Translations under genes and position numbers: made by a program
Assembly: GCF_001424405.1 (NCBI RefSeq)
Contig: NZ_LMPS01000001.1
Location: 367,974 to 431,973 of the forward strand
From: Dyadobacter sp. Leaf189
Lineage (GTDB): Bacteria; Bacteroidota; Bacteroidia; Cytophagales; Spirosomataceae
Length of the DNA: 64,000 nt
Direction: 5' to 3'
Notes under the pieces: model-generated
The model's database searches: none
What the model was told of the DNA's origin: nothing
What the model saw: only the letters and a program-made list of their open reading frames with translations
Part shown: positions 1-11,543 of the stretch, in pieces
Position numbering within the stretch: position 1 is the stretch's first letter
Layout: every line of letters begins with the position of its first letter

Positions 1-188
1 AACTTACACCCTCCTACCGGGTTGTTTTCAGCTTATCGGTCATTGACGGCTATACACACGAAGAAATTGCAGAACAGCTGGGCATTTCGGTTGGGGCGTC
101 AAAATCAAATTTGTCGCGTGCAAGAGAAAAACTAAGAGAAATGTTATCCAAAATCAATATTGACGATTATGATAGAGTTACCAGATGA
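1..188 (+). CDS. RNA polymerase ECF-type sigma factor, C-terminal part
   Basis: Only the last 61 or so codons are in the window; the reading frame is open from the first base and stops at 186-188. The visible peptide contains YRVVFSLSVIDGYTHEEIAE followed by QLGISVGASKSNLSRAREKL, which is the helix-turn-helix of sigma-70 region 4 that contacts the -35 (here -33) promoter element. This is the usual end of an ECF sigma factor in Bacteroidota. Its stop lies inside the next gene, so the two are translationally coupled and the neighbour is probably its regulator. The regulon cannot be read from here. Family assignment is firm, subgroup is not. Confidence 0.9.
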   Translation, partial: LTPSYRVVFSLSVIDGYTHEEIAEQLGISVGASKSNLSRAREKLREMLSKINIDDYDRVTR

Positions 189-1671
189 CGAACTGGACAA
201 ACTCTTCAGAAAGTCATCAGAAGAGTTTGATCCGCAGTATGATCCGGAAGATTGGAATAATCTAAGGAAGAAGCTTGACCAGCAGGATGGGCAGACGAGT
301 GGATCATGGTTGAGAAAGTGGTGGCCGCTTGGCTTATTGCTGTTGCTGATCCCGGCAGGAATTGTGGGATACCTGTGGCGTGACAATGGAGCTCAGAGCG
401 GAGATGCGAAGTTTGTAAATGTGGTACAGGATAGCGTAACAAGGAATTTGCCTGAAAAATCGGAACCGGCAGCAGCAATGCAACCGCCACTTACAAATGC
501 AGATACATTAGCAGCAGCTCACACCAATGCAAATGCTGCTGAAACAGATAAAGAAGAAGTAAACGTTGAGAAAGGTACTGAGACAGAATTGAACAAAAAT
601 GCGAACAGGGTAGCGACAGGAAATCCTGAAAATACATTTGGTAAGCCACTCTCTCGATCAGATTTGAAAACTGCTGATGTAAAAAGCAGTCCATTATTGC
701 CCCGGAGCCGATCTAAGGCAGGCGGAGTGTACTTAGAGCCTAACCGCTCAAAGACGGGAGGAGGCGACGGGGCTCTTATTTTATCAGAAACCGCATTAAC
801 CCAAAGAAAGAGAACGGGTGCGGATAATGGCGCTACCAACATCGCGGGCGAAGGCGCGCAAAGTGCGGCTGCAAAGCGAAATGTGAGCACCTTGTCGACG
901 GATGAACAGGTAAATGCAGCCGGCAACGACAATGCCGGGGAGCGAATGCGGGTTGCTGCGGTCATGCTCGGAAACAGGCAGCCAAGCTGGAACAGTAAGC
1001 ATTTGCAGCGGGAAGTAACCTTTGAAATGCCAGAAAAAGCACCGGCTCGTGTAGAGGAAAAGGAGGTAGTGCCGCAGGCAAAATGGGCGGTAAGATTTGG
1101 CTATTCGCCTGATTTGAGCACGGTTGGCGGTGAAAAGCTTACCAAGCCGGGAACCGCAGTATCAATGCTGGCTGAGCTGTCTGTGCTGCCCAGGCTCTTT
1201 GTTCAGACAGGGGCAGTGTGGAGCAGGAAAGACTACCGCGCTAATGCCGGCGACTACATTCTTAATCCCAAGTGGGGCTACTATACCAAGCCGGAGAGTA
1301 TTGAGGGCGTTTGTAAAGTGCTGGAAGTTCCTTTGAACCTGAGATACGACATTGTTTCCGGCAGAAGGTCAAGGATTTTTGCCGGATCAGGCCTGTCATC
1401 TTACTATATGCGGGGCGAGAAGTATAAGTACAACTACGAGTATCCGAATGACCCGCACATCAAGTATAACGGGTGGCAAGGGAAAACAGGCTGGTACCTT
1501 TTCAGTCACCTGAATGCTTCTGCCGGATATGAATATAGGATGACAGATAAGCTCTCTCTTGTTGCCGAACCTTATGCAAGAATGCCGCTGAAAAGAGTGG
1601 GCTATGGGAAAGTGAACCTGTTCACTGCCGGCGCATGGATTTCAGTTCGCTATGTACCTGCATTCAGGTAA
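169..1671 (+). CDS. Membrane-anchored outer-membrane beta-barrel protein, putative anti-sigma partner
   Basis: About 500 residues. I start at ATG 169 (MIELPDDELDKLF); a TTG at 160 is in frame but less likely. The gene overlaps the sigma factor by 20 bases. Layout seen: an acidic cytoplasmic-looking N-terminus of about 45 residues, one hydrophobic helix (WWPLGLLLLLIPAGIVGYLW) at about residues 52-72, a long Ala/Asn/Thr/Lys-rich low-complexity linker to about residue 300, then a C-terminal region of about 190 residues with alternating aromatic strands like the small OmpA/PorT-type barrels. By position it should bind or sense for the sigma factor, but no classical zinc anti-sigma motif is visible. 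One chain with both an inner-membrane helix and an outer-membrane barrel is odd. Function is inferred from context. Confidence 0.75.
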   Translation: MIELPDDELDKLFRKSSEEFDPQYDPEDWNNLRKKLDQQDGQTSGSWLRKWWPLGLLLLLIPAGIVGYLWRDNGAQSGDAKFVNVVQDSVTRNLPEKSEPAAAMQPPLTNADTLAAAHTNANAAETDKEEVNVEKGTETELNKNANRVATGNPENTFGKPLSRSDLKTADVKSSPLLPRSRSKAGGVYLEPNRSKTGGGDGALILSETALTQRKRTGADNGATNIAGEGAQSAAAKRNVSTLSTDEQVNAAGNDNAGERMRVAAVMLGNRQPSWNSKHLQREVTFEMPEKAPARVEEKEVVPQAKWAVRFGYSPDLSTVGGEKLTKPGTAVSMLAELSVLPRLFVQTGAVWSRKDYRANAGDYILNPKWGYYTKPESIEGVCKVLEVPLNLRYDIVSGRRSRIFAGSGLSSYYMRGEKYKYNYEYPNDPHIKYNGWQGKTGWYLFSHLNASAGYEYRMTDKLSLVAEPYARMPLKRVGYGKVNLFTAGAWISVRYVPAFR

Positions 1672-1727
1672 ACCCGGAATTACCGATACCAAATCATAAC
1701 TGCTAATTTAAATTTTAACTGTTCACC

Positions 1728-2228
1728 ATGGAGACTACAAACCAAGAGAAAATGAAGCGGGGAGAGTTTTTGAGGAGTCTGGGACTGAGTACCTCAACGC
1801 TGATGGCATTTTATTGCATTGGTACAACAATGACAGCCTGCGGGTCGAGCAGCGAAGATGATCCCGCGCCGGTGGATCCGGTAGTTGACCCAAGCGGAAT
1901 TTCCGGGAATACAACGGGCAATGCGATCAACTTCACGATTGATCTGACCAAAGTGAGCAACCTGAAAACGAAAGGCAAGTTCGAGATCATCGGAGATACC
2001 ATCGTGGCATTTACCGAGGCGGGCACTTACGTGGCACTCGCAAGGAGATGCACGCACGAGGGTACCAATGTACAATACCGCCTGTCGCAAAATGACTTCT
2101 GGTGCCCGAATCACCAGTCTGAATTTTCAACAACCGGAGCTGTGGAGAACGGCCCTGCCACAACGGCACTCAAAACTTACAAGACCAGCCTGTCGACCGA
2201 CGGCAACACTGTTACAGTTACCGCATAA
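1728..2228 (+). CDS. Rieske (2Fe-2S) lipoprotein
   Basis: A 166-residue protein. The N-terminus (KRGEFLRSLGLS, then a hydrophobic run to TMTACGSS) looks like an export signal with a lipobox, Cys38 being the likely lipidated residue. The Rieske cluster ligands are present: C108-T-H110 and C126-P-N-H129, spaced as in ferredoxin-like Rieske domains, so a 2Fe-2S cluster is expected. It would be an electron carrier on the periplasmic side of the envelope. It is followed 13 bases later by a DUF5777 barrel gene and then a YceI gene on the same strand, suggesting one transcript. The redox partner is unknown. Domain call is firm; physiological role is open. Confidence 0.9.
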   Translation: METTNQEKMKRGEFLRSLGLSTSTLMAFYCIGTTMTACGSSSEDDPAPVDPVVDPSGISGNTTGNAINFTIDLTKVSNLKTKGKFEIIGDTIVAFTEAGTYVALARRCTHEGTNVQYRLSQNDFWCPNHQSEFSTTGAVENGPATTALKTYKTSLSTDGNTVTVTA

Positions 2229-2241
2229 CATTCCTGATTTT

Positions 2242-3138
2242 ATGAAAATGCTCCGCTTTGTACTACCGTTGGTGGTTTGTACAACAAACCTCTATGCTCA
2301 GGATGATCTGCTGAACGAACTTTCCAAACAGGATAGTGCGCAGCGGGTACCCGTCACGGCTACTTTCAAATCGACCCGCGTTGTGAATGGACACTCGGTG
2401 GAAACGATGAAAAAGAAGCACCTCGACTTCCGGATCTCACACCGTTTTGGCCGGCTGAACTCAGGCGCTTACCAATTTTTTGGTCTTGATCAGGCCACGA
2501 TGCGAATGGGATTTGAATACGGCGTAACCGACGACTTCATGATCGGAGTGGGCCGCAGTACTTCCCAGAAGGTGTATGATTTTTTTGGAAAATATAAGTT
2601 GTTGAAGCAAAGTTCAGGCGCGCATTCCATTCCGGTTTCGGTTACTATTTTCGGAGGTACCGGCGTGGCAACTGTCAATAAGGAGCTCGAATTTCAGGAT
2701 AAACTGTATTACTCCGCCCAGGTGCTGATCGCCCGCAAGTTTGGGGAAAGACTTTCGCTTCAACTATCACCCACTTATTTATTCAGAAACAAACCTGAAA
2801 TAGCCGGCGATGAAAAGTTGCTGCTGGCTGTGGGGATAGGAGGCAGGTTCAAGCTTTCGAAACGCGTTTCGCTCAATGGAGAATACTTTTACACGGCCCG
2901 TGAGAAGAACACACGTGCTGCGCCTTACTATGATTCTATGTCTTTCGGAGTGGATATCGAGACGGGCGGACACGTTTTCCAGCTTCACTTTACCAACTCG
3001 CTCGGTATGATCGAAAAGCAGTTCATTGGTGAAACGACAGGTTCCTGGGGCAAGGGTGATATTCATTACGGGTTCAATATCTCGCGGACTTTCAGTTTTG
3101 ATAAAAACAATAGAAGGTCGAAATCAACTGATCAATAA
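2242..3138 (+). CDS. DUF5777-family beta-barrel protein
   Basis: 298 residues from ATG 2242, which gives a clean signal peptide (MKMLRFVLPLVVCTTNLYAQ). A longer upstream reading of the frame would overlap the Rieske gene and lacks a signal. The body (LDFRISHRFGRLNSGAYQFF, then GFEYGVTDDFMIGVG and repeated aromatic strands) matches what I know as the DUF5777 barrel family of Bacteroidota, an outer-membrane protein group of unknown role. Its start follows the Rieske stop by 13 bases and its stop is 6 bases before yceI, so the three are almost certainly co-transcribed. It may carry or anchor the redox partner at the outer membrane; that is inference. Confidence 0.8.
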   Translation: MKMLRFVLPLVVCTTNLYAQDDLLNELSKQDSAQRVPVTATFKSTRVVNGHSVETMKKKHLDFRISHRFGRLNSGAYQFFGLDQATMRMGFEYGVTDDFMIGVGRSTSQKVYDFFGKYKLLKQSSGAHSIPVSVTIFGGTGVATVNKELEFQDKLYYSAQVLIARKFGERLSLQLSPTYLFRNKPEIAGDEKLLLAVGIGGRFKLSKRVSLNGEYFYTAREKNTRAAPYYDSMSFGVDIETGGHVFQLHFTNSLGMIEKQFIGETTGSWGKGDIHYGFNISRTFSFDKNNRRSKSTDQ

Positions 3139-3144
3139 CAAACT

Positions 3145-3714
3145 ATGAAACAGCACATATTATGCGCGGTGTTCCTGACCGTGCTCGGGATCGCTATGTC
3201 ATTCCCAAAGGCTTTTGCACAGGGAGGTAAGTTCTCGACTTCGGCTGGAAACACCCGTTTTTCATCGGAAACTCCTTTGGAAAACATCAATGCGGATAAC
3301 AAGAAATGCCAGGCTATTTTGAATACGGCGAATGGAGAAATGGCGATCCGGATGAACATGCGCGACTTCGTTTTCCCTAATAAACTTATGCAGGAACACT
3401 TCAATGAGAATTACATTGAATCCGAAAAATACCCAACTGCTACATTCACAGGGAAAATCGATAATGCACCAGATTACGCCAAAAACGGCCAGTATGATGT
3501 TTCAGCGACTGGCAAGTTTACAGTGCACGGAGTTACCAAAGAGCGGACTTTGAAGGGTAAAATGAAAGTGGATGGAGATAAAATCACCATTACTTCCAAT
3601 TTCGAAGTCCCGCTTACGGATCACAAAATCGAAGTCCCGCAGGTGGTTTTTGTCAAGATTGCGCAGGTAATCCAGGTGAAGACGGAGTACGTTTTAACAG
3701 CCGCTAAAAAGTGA
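3145..3714 (+). CDS. YceI family periplasmic lipid-binding protein
   Basis: 189 residues with a signal peptide ending at about AFAQGG. The mature part has YceI-family features: KFSTSAGNTRFSSETPLENI at the start, the IRMNMRDFVFPNKLMQEHFN segment, then EKYPTATFTGKI and KFTVHGVTKERTLKG. YceI proteins are lipocalin-like barrels that bind polyisoprenoids or quinone-like lipids in the periplasm. Last gene of the Rieske/DUF5777/YceI group; it converges on the GH2 gene with only three bases between the two stops. The presence of a possible quinone binder beside a Rieske protein suggests a redox link, but this is inference. The ligand cannot be told from sequence. Confidence 0.88.
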   Translation: MKQHILCAVFLTVLGIAMSFPKAFAQGGKFSTSAGNTRFSSETPLENINADNKKCQAILNTANGEMAIRMNMRDFVFPNKLMQEHFNENYIESEKYPTATFTGKIDNAPDYAKNGQYDVSATGKFTVHGVTKERTLKGKMKVDGDKITITSNFEVPLTDHKIEVPQVVFVKIAQVIQVKTEYVLTAAKK

Positions 3715-3717
3715 AAG

Positions 3718-7188
<3,471 letters not shown>

Positions 7189-7276
7189 TCAAAAAGAAAC
7201 AGATGTTAAAGCTGGGAATGATCTGGTTTTATTTGAATAATGTCTTTATTTGCTCCGACACGTAAATGATCTTTTC

Positions 7277-8044
7277 ATGCTGTTAGCGGTAGATGTCGGC
7301 AACACCGACACGGTTTTCGGACTTTATCAATTTGGCTCCTGGGAGCATCTCTGGCGAATGCGGTCGCTGCCGCAGGAAAGTGAGTCGCATTATGAATCCA
7401 GGCTGCGGCTGCATTTCCTGGAAGCGGGACTCTGGTTTGGCGATATGGAAACGGTAGTGCTGAGCAGCGTTGTGCCCGCATTAACGCCCGTAATTTTGAA
7501 AATGCTGCGGTCACTGTTTGGAGAGGATATCATTGTAGTCGGTCCGGACATTTATCCTGATCTTGAAATACAAATCGACCACCCGCACGAGATAGGGGCA
7601 GACCTGATCGCCAATGCAGTGGCTGTAAGATCACGGTACCAGCAAAATTGTGTCGTCGTGGATTTTGGCACTGCGCTCACATTTACTACCGTGTCCAAAG
7701 ACAGCAAGATCCTGGGCGTAGCCATTTTGCCCGGTCTTGTCACAGCAGTGAAAGCGCTGTTTGCAAACACAGCCCAACTGCCCGAAGTACCGCTTGTGCT
7801 TCCTTCCACGGCGATTGGGAAAAACACTACCGAGGCGATCCAGGCAGGTATATTATTGGGTTATGAGGGATTGGTAAAGTCTTTGATCAGCCGCATTCGT
7901 GAAGAACTTGGCGGTGAATGCATTGCCGTGGCAACAGGCGGGCTTTCGTCCATTATCGAAACCCTGAAAGATGAATTTGTTGAAATTGACAATAAGCTTA
8001 CGCTCGACGGGCTGCGTGTGATTGGCGAAAAAGTGAGGGGCTAG
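7277..8044 (+). CDS. coaX: Type III pantothenate kinase
   Basis: 255 residues. ATG 7277 gives the proper start MLLAVDVGNTDTVFG, the phosphate-binding loop of the family; the in-frame TTG at 7250 adds an unlikely prefix. Other motifs seen: HEIGADLIANAVA and VVDFGTALTFTTV, with LGVAILPGL following, as expected for CoaX of the ASKHA fold. It phosphorylates pantothenate in the first step of coenzyme A synthesis in the cytoplasm. Divergent from the GH2 gene. Its TAG stop and the stop of the convergent downstream gene share the same CTAG, so the two genes overlap by four bases. Confidence 0.95.
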   Translation: MLLAVDVGNTDTVFGLYQFGSWEHLWRMRSLPQESESHYESRLRLHFLEAGLWFGDMETVVLSSVVPALTPVILKMLRSLFGEDIIVVGPDIYPDLEIQIDHPHEIGADLIANAVAVRSRYQQNCVVVDFGTALTFTTVSKDSKILGVAILPGLVTAVKALFANTAQLPEVPLVLPSTAIGKNTTEAIQAGILLGYEGLVKSLISRIREELGGECIAVATGGLSSIIETLKDEFVEIDNKLTLDGLRVIGEKVRG

Positions 8045-8433
8045 GCTTTGAAAATGCCTGTTTCTATTAACCTTAAATCTTGTACGGATTGGTTGTAGAT
8101 GTACGTCCAGCATTCAAGACAGTTTCCATTCGGCAAATGCACAGGTATCTTTATTCTGAGGTATAAACTTGCCGCTTCGTTTTCCAAAACATCTTCATAT
8201 TCGTCGAGCTCACGCAGTATCTCCGGCGATGTCAGCTGGAAAATTTCCCCATAAACTTTCGATGTACTGTCAGGCGTGAAAATTGCGCCGGGATACCACT
8301 CCACCTGGTATAAAAGTCCATAAAAAAAGCCTTCATCAATGAACAGCGAATGTGCGTGCAGCATTTGCGCAACCGGATTTTTGAACCCGTTTTTCAAAGT
8401 TCCGTAAGTAAACAGATAGGGTAGCTCTTCCAT
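8041..8433 (-). CDS. Gamma-glutamylcyclotransferase-like (AIG2/GGCT) protein
   Basis: 130 residues. The N-terminal LFTYGTLKNGFKNP is the substrate-binding loop of the GGCT/AIG2 fold, and RELDEYEDVLENEA carries the conserved acidic residue region. Such proteins cleave gamma-glutamyl amines or amides, releasing 5-oxoproline, but many small bacterial members have no tested substrate. Cytoplasmic; no signal peptide. It converges with coaX, sharing four bases at the stops. The fold call is good, the reaction is inferred. Confidence 0.85.
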   Translation of the reverse strand: MEELPYLFTYGTLKNGFKNPVAQMLHAHSLFIDEGFFYGLLYQVEWYPGAIFTPDSTSKVYGEIFQLTSPEILRELDEYEDVLENEAASLYLRIKIPVHLPNGNCLECWTYIYNQSVQDLRLIETGIFKA

Positions 8434-8581
8434 TGATTTGTGACTTAAAATCGTCTGTTTTTGGCAATAAATTTTAGAACTTTTCCATTTTGAATATATA
8501 CGCGAACCAAATGTAGTTACATATCGAGTGTATTTTTTTTATATTTACATGTAAGCCGTTCATCTAATTCATATAAAAGTT

Positions 8582-10042
8582 ATGTACGAAAAAAATCTTG
8601 GTACAAAACAAAAAGCGTTAAGAATCAATCTTGATCGCAGGATTTATGGCTCTTTTGCGGAGATCGGGGCAGGGCAGGAAACAGCAGCATATTTTTTTAA
8701 GGCAGGAGGCGCATCGGGGACAGTTGCCAAAACGATGTCAGCCTATGATATGACTTTCAGCGATGCAATTTACGGTACGGAAGAGGGTGGAAGATATGTG
8801 GTAGAATCGCGATTGATGAAAATGCTGAATCGCGAATATAATCTTGTAGAAAAGCGACTTTCTGAGAAACGTGGCGCTGACAGCCAGTTCTTTGCATTTG
8901 CTAACACAGTTGTTGCATTGAACTTCCAGAAGACCAACGAGTCGCACGGCTGGATCGGTCTGCAGTTTCAGCTAACGCCCATGGGGCCCACCAACTATGT
9001 TGTTATCCACGTCCGCATGCGCGACGATGAAAATATACTTCAGCAGCAGGCACTCGGAATTATCGGAGTGAACCTGATGTATGGCTGCTTCTTTTATTAT
9101 AAATCTCCTGAAACACTGCTGCTTTCACTGATGGACGATCTGACAACGGATCGCATTGAAATAGATATGGTACGTTTCAGCGGGCCGGACTTTGCGAAGG
9201 TTGATAACCGGCTGATGAGTCTGCGGCTTGTAAAAAACGGGTTTACGGACGCTGCATTGTTCGGTAGCGACGGCGGTGTTTTGCAGCCCTCGGAAGCTTT
9301 GTACAAAAAGCACATTCTGATGATGCGCGGCCGGTTACGTCCGATCACCAATGTGCATATCGACCTGATCAGCAATGGACAAAAGCAGTTTCTCGCCGAG
9401 CCTGATGTGGACGAGTCCAAGGTTGTACTGATATCCGAGCTCACGCTGCACAACCTGAAAGCCGGCGACCGGGATATCGACGAAAAGGATTTTCTTGACA
9501 GGGTGGATATTTTGTGTTCGTTGGGGCACATGGTAATGATATCAAACCACCACGAATATTACAGGCTGGTGGCTTATCTTTCCAGACTTACCAAGCTGAA
9601 AGCCGGCTTGCTGCTAGGTAGTCCGAGCTTGCAGGATATTTTTGAGGAGAAGCATTATGAATTCCTCCCGGGCGGCATTCTCGAATCTTTTGCCACGCTG
9701 TTCAGCCGCAAAGTGAAGCTGTTTATTTACCCCACATTACAGCCCGACGGATCGGTTTACAGTTGCGAAAACTTCGTGGTACCTGCGCATTTGCAACCTC
9801 TTTTCCAGTATCTGATCATCAATGATAAAATTGAGGATATCCGGAACTACAATAAGGAGCACATGCACATTACTACGGACAGTGTACTTGAAAAGATCAA
9901 GCGCGGCGAGCCCGGCTGGGAAAAGCTCGTTCCTGAGAATGTAGCGCATATCATCAAAGAGAAATCACTTTTCGGGCTGCCGAATGAGGATAACTACATA
10001 GATACCGTCAAACAGATCCACCAGGCTGTGGGTAATTTGTGA
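8582..10042 (+). CDS. Conserved protein of unknown function
   Basis: 486 residues, no signal peptide and no clear membrane helix, so probably cytoplasmic. It opens with KALRINLDRRIYGSFAEIGA followed by GQETAAYFFKAGGASGTVAK, a segment I recognise as conserved in uncharacterised Bacteroidota proteins of this size, but I know no demonstrated activity. I looked for a nucleotidyltransferase HxGH motif and do not see one; GHMVMISNHHEYYRL near residue 320 is the only His-rich patch. The upstream 148 bases are AT-rich and hold no gene. The next gene, an Nramp-like transporter, starts 52 bases downstream on the same strand and may be co-transcribed. Confidence 0.8.
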   Translation: MYEKNLGTKQKALRINLDRRIYGSFAEIGAGQETAAYFFKAGGASGTVAKTMSAYDMTFSDAIYGTEEGGRYVVESRLMKMLNREYNLVEKRLSEKRGADSQFFAFANTVVALNFQKTNESHGWIGLQFQLTPMGPTNYVVIHVRMRDDENILQQQALGIIGVNLMYGCFFYYKSPETLLLSLMDDLTTDRIEIDMVRFSGPDFAKVDNRLMSLRLVKNGFTDAALFGSDGGVLQPSEALYKKHILMMRGRLRPITNVHIDLISNGQKQFLAEPDVDESKVVLISELTLHNLKAGDRDIDEKDFLDRVDILCSLGHMVMISNHHEYYRLVAYLSRLTKLKAGLLLGSPSLQDIFEEKHYEFLPGGILESFATLFSRKVKLFIYPTLQPDGSVYSCENFVVPAHLQPLFQYLIINDKIEDIRNYNKEHMHITTDSVLEKIKRGEPGWEKLVPENVAHIIKEKSLFGLPNEDNYIDTVKQIHQAVGNL

Positions 10043-10094
10043 CAATGAAGTAACTAACTTCAAAATCAGGCTTTTGGCTAAAAGCATTTTTGCA

Positions 10095-11417
10095 ATGGCC
10101 AAAATCCTGAATCCTCCCACTACATTCTTTGGCAGGCTCCGCTATCTCGGGCCTGGTTTTATCCTGTCCGCCGCCATCGTTGGCTCCGGCGAGCTTATCG
10201 CCACTACTGCATTAGGGGCAAAGGCAGGCTTTGTCATGTTCTGGATTATCATTCTCAGTTGTTTGGCAAAGGTTGCCTTACAGCTCGAATTCGGTAAGAA
10301 CGCAATCTATTCAGGCACTTTCATCATGCATAACTTCAACCAGCTGCCTGGATTGAGGCTTGGAAAGGCACATTGGAGTATCTGGCTGTGGCTCTCGCTG
10401 CAAGGCTTGAAACTGTTACAGGTAGGTGGCATTGTAGGTGGAGTTGCGATTGTGCTGCACATGGCGTGGCCTGGTATACCTGTTAATGCGTGGGCGGTGA
10501 TCTCTGTTCTGCTAACCTCTTTTTGGGTGTACAAAGGGAATTATAGCGTAGTTGAAAAAGGCTCGCTGGTAATGATTATGCTATTTACCTCCGTCATACT
10601 GATCTCCCTCTTCCTATTACAGGATACGCAATACGCCATTAAATGGCCGGATATCCAAAGCGGACTTGAATTCACACTTCCCGCAGGAATGGTCGCAGCT
10701 GCATTCGGTGCATTCGGCATTACGGGAGTCGGCGGCGACGAAATTATGTACTACAACTATTGGTGCATTGAAAAAGGCTACGCAGCTTATTCCGGTCCAA
10801 ACGACAACAGCAGGGAATGGAGCGAGCGGGCAAAAGGCTGGTTTGATGTCATGTATCTGGATGCTGTTTTGTCGATGGTCGTATATACCATCGTCACTGC
10901 GGCTTTTTACTTGCTGGGAGCAGCAGTTTTGCACAGTCAGGGTAATGTTCCGGAAGGATATAAGATGGTTGAAACATTGTCCGGGATATTCACTGAGACA
11001 CTGGGCCCCTGGGCTAAGAACCTCTTTTTGGTCGGCGCATTCTTTGTCTTGTACTCAACCCTTTTTACTGCAACTGCCAGCTGGGCGCGTGTTTGGGGTG
11101 ACGCTTTCGGACAACTGGGCTGGATAAAATTTGATACTGAAGCCAGTCAGCGTAAAACAATTGGTATTCTATCCTGGGCTTTGCCTGTTGTCTGGTGCGT
11201 GTTATTTCTATTTTTTCAATCGCCTGTCATGATGGTAACACTGGGCGGCATTGCTACCTCTGTTTTGCTGCTGCTTATTGTTTACGTATCCCTCGTGTTC
11301 CGATTCCGTGATTTGCCGGGTGCATTAAAGCCCTCGCTGCTGTACGATGCTTTTTTCTGGGTCAGTGTGGTTTCTATTCTGACGGTAAGTGCATATGGGA
11401 TCATACAAATCATGTAA
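10095..11417 (+). CDS. Nramp-family (SLC11-like) transporter, divergent
   Basis: 440 residues with about eleven hydrophobic segments. ATG 10095 (MAKILNPPTTFF) is preferred to an upstream in-frame TTG at 10074. The first membrane segment, LGPGFILSAAIVGSGELIAT followed by TALGAKAGF, aligns with Nramp TM1, but the canonical DPGN metal motif is replaced by VGSGE, and the TM6 MPH motif is replaced by the GITGVGGDEIMYYNYW region. It therefore belongs to the Nramp-related proteins that lack the classical manganese/iron site, so the cargo is uncertain. Inner membrane. Possibly in one unit with the preceding unknown gene. Confidence 0.85.
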   Translation: MAKILNPPTTFFGRLRYLGPGFILSAAIVGSGELIATTALGAKAGFVMFWIIILSCLAKVALQLEFGKNAIYSGTFIMHNFNQLPGLRLGKAHWSIWLWLSLQGLKLLQVGGIVGGVAIVLHMAWPGIPVNAWAVISVLLTSFWVYKGNYSVVEKGSLVMIMLFTSVILISLFLLQDTQYAIKWPDIQSGLEFTLPAGMVAAAFGAFGITGVGGDEIMYYNYWCIEKGYAAYSGPNDNSREWSERAKGWFDVMYLDAVLSMVVYTIVTAAFYLLGAAVLHSQGNVPEGYKMVETLSGIFTETLGPWAKNLFLVGAFFVLYSTLFTATASWARVWGDAFGQLGWIKFDTEASQRKTIGILSWALPVVWCVLFLFFQSPVMMVTLGGIATSVLLLLIVYVSLVFRFRDLPGALKPSLLYDAFFWVSVVSILTVSAYGIIQIM

Positions 11418-11543
11418 AGTAATAGTACCAAAGTAGCAATCAATCGTACTTCTCATTAGCATTAATCCAAAAAGCAATTGCGCATTTATTGATCTTTTGT
11501 AGTCAGAAATATTATAAGGTAATCTGGTCTTAAACTCTTGAAT

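Noticed and set aside
2068..2241. Upstream extension of the DUF5777 gene
   Set aside because: It overlaps the Rieske gene in another frame and removes the clean signal peptide that begins at 2242.
8582..10042. Nucleotidyltransferase (NMN adenylyltransferase) identity
   Set aside because: No HxGH nucleotide-binding motif is present in the protein; the label would rest only on loose resemblance.
10044..10062. TGAAGT/ACTTCA hairpin between the unknown gene and the Nramp gene
   Set aside because: Six pairs and no T-run; not convincing as a terminator, so co-transcription remains possible.
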